A stretch of DNA of 64,000 bases from Cryptomeria japonica (lineage: Eukaryota; Streptophyta; Pinopsida; Cupressales; Cupressaceae): contig NC_081407.1 in assembly GCF_030272615.1 (NCBI RefSeq), positions 374,079,087 to 374,143,086 on the forward strand, read 5' to 3'. Shown piece by piece: positions 9,955-20,400 of this stretch. The notes beneath the pieces were generated by a model. It was given only the letters and a program-made list of their open reading frames with translations, had not been told where the DNA came from and ran no database searches. How positions within the stretch are numbered: the first letter of the stretch is position 1; each line of letters opens with the position of its first letter. A program made the translations under genes and the position numbers.

Positions 9955-12760
9955 ATGGCATTCGTTCATAGATTCGATCGTGTCCGCCGATTCCAGCGAC
10001 CAGCCGATGCAGGAGAGCCGGTAAGTACCCGAAAACCTCCTCGTACTTTCACGCATTTCAAGTTTTGTCATTAATGCATGTTTAGGAGCAATAAATGCGC
10101 TAGAAATAGGGTAGTTTAAAAGTGCAAAAACGCGCAACCGCGTCTGTGTCAGCGCCAGGCGCGTCTGTGTCCAACAGGCGCGTCTGTGTCGGGTCCAGGC
10201 GCGTCTGTGCCTGGAACCGCGTTTGTGTTGAATGCGGACGCGTTTGTGAAATGTAGTAGCGTCTGTGCTTTTGAACAGCGTTTATGTCATGCAGGGACGT
10301 CTGTGATCCCTGGTCGCGTTTATGTCTGGCATAGGCACGTTTGTGTTTAGAAAGCGCGTCTGTGTTGCAGAGGCGCGTTTGTGCAGTCTATAAGCGCGTT
10401 TATGAGTTAAAAGCGCGTGTGTGTTGAAAAAGTGCGTTTATGTGTTTAAATGCATGGTTTTAGTCCTTTAGGTCAAATCGGCAGTTCTGTGATGAACATA
10501 CGCTGTCGATTGGATAAGCTGCTGAGAGGATACACTCAAGCAGGTCCTCTAGGAATACTAGGATAGATCAAGGCACTTTGTGATGAACAGGGAGCACCAG
10601 GATAAGCAGCACTTTGTGATGAACAGGGAGTGCGAATGTGAGTGACACTTTGTGATGAACAGGGAATGTCACACACGTAGTACTTTGTGATGAACAGTGA
10701 GCACTACTAGGATAAATAGCAACACTTTGTGATGAACAGTGAGTGTCACTAGGGTAGATAGCCATATGCATTTGGGTAGCGAGTAGCATTTTGTGATAAA
10801 CAGTGAATGCCACAATAACTGACAAGATTGATTTGCTTGACTGCAGGAGTATTTGCCGATGTTGGAGTCACGGGAGAGATTCCCATCGACTCAGAGACTG
10901 CGTCCAGAGTTGTCCATCCAGGACATGATTTCCATTGAGGAGATGGGTCTCACATATATGCTCTATGTGCCTGAGTTTCGGGCAAACATGGGGTTGCTGA
11001 CTGCATTGGCCGAGAGATGGCACTCAGAGACATGCACGTTTCACCTGCCGATGGGTGAGATGACAGTGACACTAGAGGATGTCTACAGGATACTGCATAT
11101 CCCCATTGATGGAGAGTTGATCCCCTACGACCGTGACGGTGACAGGGAGGCCTTGAGACGGGTTTTTCAGGATCCTGAGTTGGAGATGAGAGCAGGGCAT
11201 GTAGCCTGGGACACCATGACTGCCACAGGATTGGCATTGCCGGCAGTTATTGGGGGAGTTATCAGTGGATACCTGTGTCCAGACAGGGCCACACGAGGAT
11301 TGGCAGTGGGCTGGGGAGGGGCCTTGGAGACGCTGATGGCAGAGCACACTAGGTATGCATGGGGGCCATGTGTCCTAGCACATTTGTACTATGAGCTGCA
11401 TCAGTTTGTATACCACGGATCAGTGGGGCTGGGCTGCGGTGTGACTCTATTGCAGGTGTGGGCCTATGAGCACCTTCCAGTGACGAGGCCGATTCATTTC
11501 AGAGGCAGAGGACAGGGACAGAGTTTTGTTCATTTGTATGCCATGATCACATCCCAGCCTCGGATTGGGAGATTGGAGCACTGGAGGAGAGTCATTGATG
11601 ACATTGATATGGTGATCTGGAGGCCGTACCTGGGGTGCGAGGAGTGGGGTGATGATGCACTGGAGCTACCCTACACCTTCCGGAGCAGGTACCTGATTGG
11701 GCGGACGCCCTATATATTAGAGAGACAGCTGGTGGATAGGGTATGCAGGCAGTATGGCCGGATTCAGAGGATGCCCCGAGGCTCGGGTATGTATGCCCGT
11801 ACTGTTAGAGATCAGGTGCAGTTTGGCCCACTGCTATCTTATGATCAGGCAGTGATGCAGCTAGCAGAGATGATGCCGATGCCATGGGACATGTGGCCAG
11901 AGGTAGATGATGCAGGGATGGACGCAGAGTACTCTGCGTACTGGGCAGAGCATCCATTTCCGAGGTTGACAGATCCGGCAGAGCCAGTGGATGGAGAGGG
12001 TGGAGGAGATGATGATGAGGGAGGAGGGGATGCAGGTAGGGGCCGGCGGAGGCGGAGGGGAGTGGTGGGAGAGAGACGGGTAGCACCTCGGAGGGAGGGA
12101 GGTCAGGAGAGAGCAGCTCCAGTGGTGAGAGGACGGGGTGGACTGCCCCTACAGGTGCCAGCAGCGCAGGGTCCCAGAGAGGGACAGAGACAGGTACAGC
12201 CACAGGGACAGAGACAGGTGCAGGCAGAGGCACAGGGACAGGCACCTGTAGAGGGGGAGCCACAGGCAGGGGCGGAGAGCGGAGACTCCGAGGAGGATGA
12301 GGTGGTGAGGTTGCGGGAGATCTGCCAGGGCCAGGCAGATGAGATTGAGGATTTGGTTCGAGAGAGGAACCACCTCAGGATCAGGGTCCGAGACACAGAG
12401 CGGGAGAGGGATCAGGCCATCCAGAGATATACCGAGGCCGAGACAGCTCTGAGGGCAGGTAGGCGGGCAGCAGAGGATGCAGGGGCAGGCTACGCCTATG
12501 TTTTGCGAGCGGGAGAGGAGATCGCCTACTGGAGGGATCTATATTATGCAGCCGTGCCAGCGGAGCAGCGGGCTAGGAGCTTCCAGAGGTCGTCGCGCAC
12601 AGCGACGGCTACGGGAGGGAGCCGCAGGAGACAGGCATCCAGCGGTGGGGTTATGGGGCCTCCACCACCACCAGAGGGACAGGGGGATCCAGGGGCAGGG
12701 CCATCTACAGCTCAGACTCCGTCGAGGCGAGGTGGCTCCGAGGGAGGGAGTTCCTCATAG
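9955..12760 (+). CDS. Antisense plant mobile domain (PMD, MAIN-like) protein, two exons
   Basis: Predicted exons are 9955-10020 and 10847-12760, 659 codons. The long frame has no ATG at its upstream end. A strong donor (CCG|GTAAGT, 10021) and acceptor (TGCAG|GAG, 10846) join it in frame to a 22-codon first exon (MAFVHRFDRVRRF...) with a good start context (GCGATGGC). Seen in the protein: ERWHSETCTFHLPMGEMT followed by TLEDVYRIL near residue 77, and LLQVWAYEHLPV near 222, the typical phrases of PF10536. The PMD spans about residues 35-370. After it come an acidic Gly/Asp patch, an Arg-rich patch, Gln/Pro-rich low complexity and a coiled coil (about 505-570). Host MAIN/MAIL1 proteins with this domain act in the nucleus in gene expression and transposon silencing, and PMD frames also occur in retrotransposons. 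The role here is unknown. The coding DNA is far richer in G+C than its neighbours. No stops; it looks functional. Confidence 0.85.
10141..10443 (+). repeat. Array A: 16 x CGTYTGTGT motif, 19/21-bp steps
   Basis: Motif starts (the C of CGTYTG or a variant): 10141, 10162, 10181, 10202, 10220, 10241, 10260, 10279, 10298, 10317, 10338, 10357, 10376, 10397, 10416, 10435. Only the ~10-base core is conserved; the spacers between copies differ freely. The spacing takes only the values 18, 19 and 21. Confidence 0.92.
10477..10812 (+). repeat. Hairpin array with conserved loop TTGTGATGAACAG
   Basis: Seven units hold (T)TGTGATGAACAG with TGAT at 10490, 10581, 10617, 10653, 10688, 10730 and 10794. Flanking arms pair with each other in six: ATCGGCAG/CTGTCGAT (10477/10503), GCACT/AGTGC (10609/10629), GTGACA/TGTCAC (10642/10667), GTAGTACT/AGCACTAC (10677/10700, one mismatch), ACACT/AGTGT (10722/10742) and GCATT/AATGC (10786/10806). 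The arms differ between units while pairing is kept. The second unit (10572-10598) pairs poorly. Confidence 0.85.
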
Positions 12761-14449
12761 CTATAGTGGGCTCCCATTGTATCAGTAGATGTATCATTGT
12801 TGTATTGTAGACACCTGCGGGTGATTCTTTTGTAGCCATATGATTCTTTTGACATCATTGTATTATGACACATTTGATTGATTATATATATGAGATGATT
12901 CATCTTTTGCGGCAGCTATATGCATGTGTACCTTGTGTGATGAGATGTTCTTATGTGATGCATGTTTTATGATATGGATGCTTATATGATGCAAGGCCAT
13001 ATATTTTTGTTCTTTTATGTTGTATATGTGATGCATGATGCAAATGAAAATGTATGTGATGCAAATGATTATTTATATAATGAAAATGTGAGATGTGCTA
13101 ACATGTGTTGTATGCAGGATGTGATGCCATTATAATATCTATATGTATGAAATGCTTATATGTGGTGATGCAGGTGCAACTATATGAAATGCACATGTTT
13201 TTGGTGTGTCATTATACTCAGTCATGTGATAGCGGGCTACGCGGACTCGAGAAGGACAATGGAAGTCAATCAAGAAAGGGGGATGGAAGACAGAAGATAT
13301 GAACGTGAAAGAGCTTCTTGTGCGTTATCATCATTGAGCTTTATTATGGCAGAATAGGTTATGACAATCGAGGCATATGTTCGGCCCAGAAAGTCATTGT
13401 GCCTGTTTGCATGGAGATAAGACAGTCACAAACAAGGAATGCCCCAGTTCACACTAGACTCACAGTGTCCTCATATCCTTGGACAAGTCATAGTATTACT
13501 AAAAGACAATCCACAGACAGCAAATGCAAATAAGTGACGATACCCCATCCTCGCCTTTCTAGTCAAAGACATCCTGGAGATAGAATCTCTAGTCAAAGAC
13601 ATCCCGGAAAAGCTAAAAGACATGTCACCAAAAAGATAAAACCAAAAGAAAACCAAGACTCGACACCCACATCCACTGTAGTCTTCAAGTTTGTGTCTCT
13701 TGTCACTTGTTTAAGTCAAATTTTGATTGTGGTCACAATGTTCACTTTCACAAAAAGGATAGATAGCACTGAACCATATGTTGTCTGAGTCTGTTAAAAG
13801 ATTTGATTTTGTTGAAGCCCATTGTTGCTGCTGTGTCTCCTTGGAAACTGACTAAATCCATGAAACTGATACCTTATTGTGGAGAAGATGGAACTTTATT
13901 GCGGATCTGCGATGCAAAATGTTGCTTTATTGCGAATTGTGCGCGGATAGACTGAAGAGAGCTAAAAGAAACTGTACTCCTCGAAACATGTGATGTTCTC
14001 AGTTCCACACCCATTACTAGACGCAGGAATTGGCCGTAGTCACAGATAGGATCTGATTTATTATGAATGGCTAACCAATCTCGGGTAGATCAATAACAAG
14101 CCATGATGGGAATGGGTAAGTTTATTGTGAGTGAATTGGTCGTGATTGTGTGCGAAGTGAAAGAATGAAAGGGAATCCTGAAAGAGGGAGGAGCAAAGTC
14201 CCTACGCATGGCGCTGGTGACCCAGTTTTCACCATGGTACTTGCCCAGGGTGCCACCGAAGTGGTTTTCACCATTGGACGAAATTATTTCTCTTTACTTT
14301 CTTGGATTTTGCAATTTTTTTGTTGTCACAAGGCGCCTGTTTGCCAGGTTTTCACCAAGTAACAATTTTTTTGTTTTTATAATTTTTTTTTGTATTTTTG
14401 AATTTTTTTGATTTTTTTGTATTTTTGCATTAGGATACTTAAAAAGAGC
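12761..14449. other. Spacer between convergent PMD and gag-pol genes
   Basis: Holds the 3' ends of both genes. 12900-13200 is rich in imperfect ATGTGATGCA phrases. At 13562-13610 the phrase TCTAGTCAAAGACATCC occurs twice. 14205-14370 has repeated GGTTTTCACC phrases, ending in GCCTGTTTGCCAGGTTTTCA and a T-rich tract just beyond the gag-pol stop. E2 keeps CTAGTCAATGACATCCCGGA (37567) and GCCTATTTGCCAGGTTTTCA (38031) in the same order, so this 3' region is shared by both elements, but E2 has no PMD gene. Confidence 0.6.
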
Positions 14450-17400
14450 TTATGTGTAGAACCTGCGAAGGTGCATGCTATTGATAGGGTCCTCCAAAGA
14501 TTCACCTTCTGTAGTTGAGAGCTGATATGCCCCAGATCCATATGCTGCTGTGATGATGTAAGGACCAAGCCAGTTGGGTTCAAATTTGCCCTTCTTTTCT
14601 CTATCTTGCTGATTCTTGGGGTTCTCTCTGAGGACTAAGTCACCTACCTCAAATGTGCGAGGCTTGACCTTGTGATTGTAACTGCGACTCATTCGTTGTT
14701 GGTAAGCCTTGAGATGATTAAAAGCAGTGTGTCGTCGTTCCTCCAACAGTTCTAGTTCTTGTAAGCGAGAGACCCTGTAGTCTTCATCGTTGATTATGTT
14801 TCTCAAGGAGACCCGTAAAGAAGGTAACTCGACCTCAATAGGCAAGATGGCTTCAGCACCATAGACAAGTGAGTAAGGTGTAGCTCCTGTAGGTGTGCGG
14901 ACACTGGTACGATATGCCCAAAGTGCGGGATTGAGTTGGACATGCCAGTTACGGCCAGCGTCGTCGACTGTCTTTTTAAGTATTTTGAGGATTGTTTTGT
15001 TAGACGCCTCAGCTTGGCCATTACCTTGGGGGTAATATGGTGTGGAGAAACGATGAGAGATATGGAATCGCTCATAGAGTTCATGAACATCCTGATTCTT
15101 GAAAGGACGCCCGTTGTCGGTAATAATGGAAGTAGGAATCCCGTATCGACAAATGATGTAGTTCAGGATGAAAGTAGCGATTTGTTTCCCAGTAACTTGT
15201 GTGAGAGGCACGGCTTCAATCCACTTTGTGAAATACTCTGTGGCTGTGATAATGAATTTATGTCCGTTGGAAGAAGGAGGGTGAATCTTGCCTATGAGAT
15301 CGAGTCCCCACTGACAAAAGGGCCAAGGAGATGCAAGTGGCTGTAGTTCTTGTGCTGGTGCGTGTATGAGGTCTCCATGAATTTGACACTGCTTACACTT
15401 CTTGACAAACTGATATGCATCTTTTTCCATAGTAGGCCAGTAGTATCCAGTCCTGATGAGTTTCTTGGCCAAGGTAGGACCACTAGTATGCGGACCACAT
15501 ATCCCTTCGTGCACTTCTCGTAACGCAATCTGAGCTTCGTCACTCTCTAAACATCTAAGGAGGGTGCCATCTAGACCTCGCCGGTATAGGATATCAGCTA
15601 GGATAACGTATCGGGAGGATTGGCGGATGAAAGTGCGGCGTTGGTTGTTCGATAAATCGGGAGGTAAGATGTTGTCGCGAAGGTATGTGAATATGGAACC
15701 ATATAACTGGGATTCAGGACCAACAACACATATCCTTTCCGTGAGAGTGATCTCATATGACGGAATCAGCAGGTTGTCAACATAATAGGTCTCATTTTGT
15801 GGTAGGTCAATGAGTGAAGCAATTGTAGCCATGGCATCAGCAGCGCGATTCTGTTCTCTTGGTATCTGCTCAAACTCTATCTTTGCAAAGTGTTGTTTCA
15901 GATCATCTACCAGTTGTTTGTAAGGCATTAGCTTTTCATCTTTTGTTTGATAATCATCAGTTGCTTGACGGATGACAAGTTGAGAATCGCCAAAAACACG
16001 AAGTTCCTGGATCTTCCACTGAACTGCAATTCTTAACCCCGTTGTTAATGCCTCGTATTCCGCTATATTGTTGGTGCAAGGAAATGATAAGCGGTATGAC
16101 TTTGGTATAGAATCGCCTTGGGGAGTTATAAAGAGTATACCCGCTCCTGCCCCGTGCTGTGTGTATGAGCCATCAAAGTATAGTTGCCATGGCTTTGCAG
16201 GTGATATTGTTAGAATGGACTCATCTGGAAATTCTGACTGTAGAGGAACATCATCTATCATGGGAGCATCTGCCAGTTGATCTGCAATGGCTTGTCCTTT
16301 GATTGCTTTTCTGTCCACGTATTCTATGTCGAATTCACTCAAAATCATTACCCACTTGGCCAGTCGCCCAGTAAGTGTAGCTTTGTTGAGCAGATATTTT
16401 AGTGGATCAATTCTGGCAATCAACTTGGTCTTGTGAGTGAGCATATAATGTCGTAACTTTTGTGAAGCGAAGACCACAGCGAGACATGCACGCTCAATTG
16501 GTGTGTAGTTGAGCTCATATCCCACCAATGTGCGACTGATATAGTAGACTGCTTTTTCCTTGCCGTCAGGTATTTGCTGTGCTAGTAGTGCCCCCAGTGC
16601 TGTTGGAGTAGCTGATATGTAAAGTAGCAATGGTTGATTCGGAATTGGTGGCATCAAAACTGGCGGGTTCAAAAGATAGTCTTTAAGTGCCTGAAAAGCC
16701 TGTTGACAGTTCTCGTCCCATTTGAACTTAATGTTTTTGTGTAGCAGGTGCTGGAAAGGATTACACTTATCTGCAAGTTGTGCTATGAATCTTCGTATGG
16801 ACTGGAGTCTCCCTTGTAAAGACCGAAGTTGACTGATATTCTTGGGTGGCGGCATGTCCAAGATAGCCTTGACTTTTGCTGGATCCGCTTCTATTCCTCT
16901 TTTAGACACAATGAATCCTAGGAGCTTCCCGGAGGTTACTCCAAAGACACATTTCTTTGGATTTAATCTTACCTTGTATTTTTCCAGCCTATCAAAAGCA
17001 ACTGAAAGTATGTCCAAGTGTGTATTTCTGTCTATTGATTTAACCAAAAGGTCGTCGACATAATCTTCCACCTTTACATGCATGAGATCATGGAAGATAG
17101 TAGTCATGGCTCGTTGATACGTGGCACCTGCATTTTTCAGCCCAAAGGGCATGACATTCCAGCAGAAGGTTCCCCATGGACAAGTGAATGATGTTTTATG
17201 TTGATCTTCAGGTGCAATCCTGATCTGATTATATCCAGAGAATCCGTCCATTAAAGATAACATCTCATGGCCTGCTGTGAGATCAACAATTAAATCAATG
17301 TTTGGTAATGGGAAATCATCCTTCGGACAAGCCTTGTTGATATCCCTGAAATCTGTACATATTCGGATGCTGCGATCTGGTTTGCTAACAGGCACTAAGT

Positions 17401-20400
17401 TGGAAATCCATTCAGGATAATCAATTGGGCGTATGAATCCGACATCTAGTAATTTCTCCAGCTCTGCCTTGACTAATAATGCCACCTGTGGATGCATTTT
17501 TCTCAATTTCTGTTTTACTGGTTTTGCCCCCGGTTTGACTGTTAAATGATGCATTACTAAGTCGGGGTCTAGTCCAGGCATATCAGCATAAGACCAGGCG
17601 AAGTTGACTTGTCGTGCCTTAAAGAAGCTTATGAACCTTGCTTTCTCGGCCTCTGTCAATGATTGAGCCAAAAATATGTTGTGTGGAACCTCGGCTGTAC
17701 CAATGTTTGTCTTTATAGTCTCCTCTACCAACATGGATGATTTTTCCTCGTATGATGCTGGGAGAATGTCAAGCCTTCCATCTTCGGGCGCCTCAGAGAG
17801 GTTTTCACCCTCAGATACGTCCTTTCTTTTTACTTTTTTAGAGTCAGAGAGCGCCACAGTGTGGTTTTCGCCATAAGACCCTTGTTTTGTCTTTATTTTC
17901 ACATTTTTGCGACTAGAAGGCCCGACACCCTCACCAAAGTATGCCATGTTATTTAGCTCTATGGCGTATCCTGCTTTATGGTCTCCAAGAGGAAGATCAT
18001 CGCGAATGCCAAGATAATCAACAATAGCTTCGTCATTTTGAAATGTATCGATCTGTGGTGGTCCATCCTGATCCCAGTCAATGAGTTGGGGGTGAACGAG
18101 GGGAAGGTCTTTAGTGTTTTTAGAATCCGCAAGGCTAATAGTGAAGATGTGGTTATATTCAGGTATGTCAAGGTAGTCATCGAGGTCGTCAATGGCACTC
18201 TCCTCATCAGTGTCGATCGTGAGTGAGTCCAAATTATCATCACTAGTAGCACCCTCAGGGACAGGTGTCCTCATCCTATGTGATCCTGACCTAGGGCCCT
18301 GAAACGAAGCTTGTGCGGGATCCTTATGGGTCGGTTCTTGACCAACTCTGAATTTCTTGTAAAACTCCTCCTCCTCTGTAGGTTCATCTGGCTCTCTAAA
18401 TGTCTCATTAAGTTCATAATCGCTGGAGGATTTGTCTGAACCCCATTCCCACTCATTGGAGTCTGTGGAATAATTATCCTCTTGTTGAACTTCAGCCACT
18501 TTGACTTGCCATATCTGTTTTGTTTTCTTGTGTTGAATCTTGGGGTTTAGAAAACCAAGCCCCTTAGAGTGTTCCCTTCTTGTAGTTAGCTCAGGTTGTA
18601 GAGGCTCCATGACACCTTCTTTGCGTAGTCCGAGAGGACTTTTTCCATCATACCCGAATCTCTGCAGAATTTTGAAACCTTTACCATAGTTTTCACAGGG
18701 TATTATAATTTGATCATGTGTATCATCTTCAGCGTCCTTATATAGCATTTTATATAAACTTTCTTCCTCTAGTTCGCCCCATTTTTGAAAGACGGTAGGA
18801 TCCCATTTGAGGAGCATGATGGAGATTTGCTTATTTGGATGTGGTCGCCCATATTCCTTGGGGGAGTTCATGACTTGTCGTAAGAACATTGTTTGATTCA
18901 GAGTGTATTCTCCCATGCCTTTGTCTTGAAACTTGGCTCTAAGTTCACCCTGTTTGGATGTCGAGGGCTTTAATGACTCAGGATCAATATATGTTGAAGA
19001 AGGAGTAGCCTCACGATTGCTGGGAATGATAATCTCAGTATGTGATCTCAAGTTATTGCAATATATGAATGGATTTGGATCACCATTGACCGTTACCTCG
19101 ACTCCATTATGAGGAAATTTTATGCACTGATGGTATGTTGATGGGACCGCTCTCATTTCATGAATCCATGGACGTCCTAGCAATATGTTATACGTGAGGT
19201 CTAGATCCAGGACTTGACAAATCACGTCCTTTGTTACTGGCCCTATTCTGAGTGGTAAGATGACCGTGCCCTTGGACGAGCGCTCTTCATCATCATAAGC
19301 CTTAATAGTGATTTGGTTTGTAGCATTCACAGCTTTGTCAGAATATCCCAATTGTCTGATGGTGCTCAATGTACAAATATTAAGACCTGCTCCTCCATCT
19401 ATCAGGACTCGTTTTATTCGGTGTTTATGTATGAAAGCTTCAATATGTAGAGGTGCATTGTGAGGCTGACTTATGGAGGCGTCATCGGCTTCTGTAAATG
19501 TGAGGGAGTGTGGAACGGATAGGTATCCCACCATGGCTTGAAACTGATCCACGTTTAGATCCGTAGGGACAGCAGTATCTCTCAAGGTTTTGTCAAGGAC
19601 AGCTTTATGTGCAGGAGATATACGTAAGAGCTCAAGAATAGAGATGAGTGCGGGTGTTTTCCCTAATTGCTCTACAAGATCGTACTCAGGCTTAGTTGAC
19701 GGAAGATTGGTATTCTTAGAAGAGGTTCCTGGCAATGTGATCTTACCTCGACGAGTTGTAACATGACATTCAGAGGTAGCTTCGGATGAAGATCCCACAC
19801 CTTTTAGGACAATTTTAGGTCGCTGAGGAGGATTCTCAGGATTTTTATTTTTGATAGTAATGGTAGAAATATGATTGTCCATTGAGATGTGGTTAATAGT
19901 GGAATCATAATTGTAAGATGTTCTGGTGTAATTGGCTTGATCATCTGTGACTTTGCCTTTTCCCTTGTCATGTTTTGGGAATGGTTCCTTAAACACCTCA
20001 TGCTCTTGGTTAGATGAATGTCCCTCAATCTCAATATCTCCTCTGTCAATGAGATCTTGTACAATGTTTTTCAATCGATGGCAATTACTTGTCTTGTGAC
20101 CCTTGCTCTTATGAAATTCACAATATTCATCATCATTCCACCAATTCGGTTTTACCTTTGGTTCATATGGAGGAAAATCTGGGACCGTGATCACTTTGTT
20201 TGCTACAAGCTTTTTGAATACTGATTCAAGTGGTTCTCCCAATGGAGTGTACTTCCTTCGTGGTTTGGAAGCTGTTTGATTGTTCACTTGATTGTTGGTA
20301 GAATTTGATCCAGAAAAGATGAACTTTGGTCTCACTGTGTTAGCATCCACAACACCATCATTAACTGTGTTCTTGTTCTTGTTCCAAAACTTTGGTTTGT

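Larger units (their letters stand above)
10021..10846 (+). other. Predicted intron of the PMD gene, filled with two repeat arrays
   Basis: GT...AG boundaries with GTAAGT at the donor and CTTGACTGCAG at the acceptor, 826 bases. Splicing keeps the frame: the last codon of exon 1 (CCG) is complete and exon 2 continues GAG TAT TTG CCG ATG. The intron contains 16 copies of CGTYTGTG (10141-10443) followed by seven hairpin-like units (10477-10812), leaving little other sequence. Confidence 0.65.

Noticed and set aside
10141-10443. CRISPR-like regular repeats
   Set aside because: Repeat core about 10 bases and spacers about 10 bases, in a plant retrotransposon; no cas genes. Not a CRISPR array.
11805-12263. 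152-codon minus-strand frame opposite the PMD exon
   Set aside because: Leu/Pro-rich mirror of the GC-rich PMD coding sequence, which has the recognisable domain on the plus strand.
14936-15346. 136-codon plus-strand frame opposite the integrase
   Set aside because: Shadow of the conserved gag-pol frame on the other strand; no domain.
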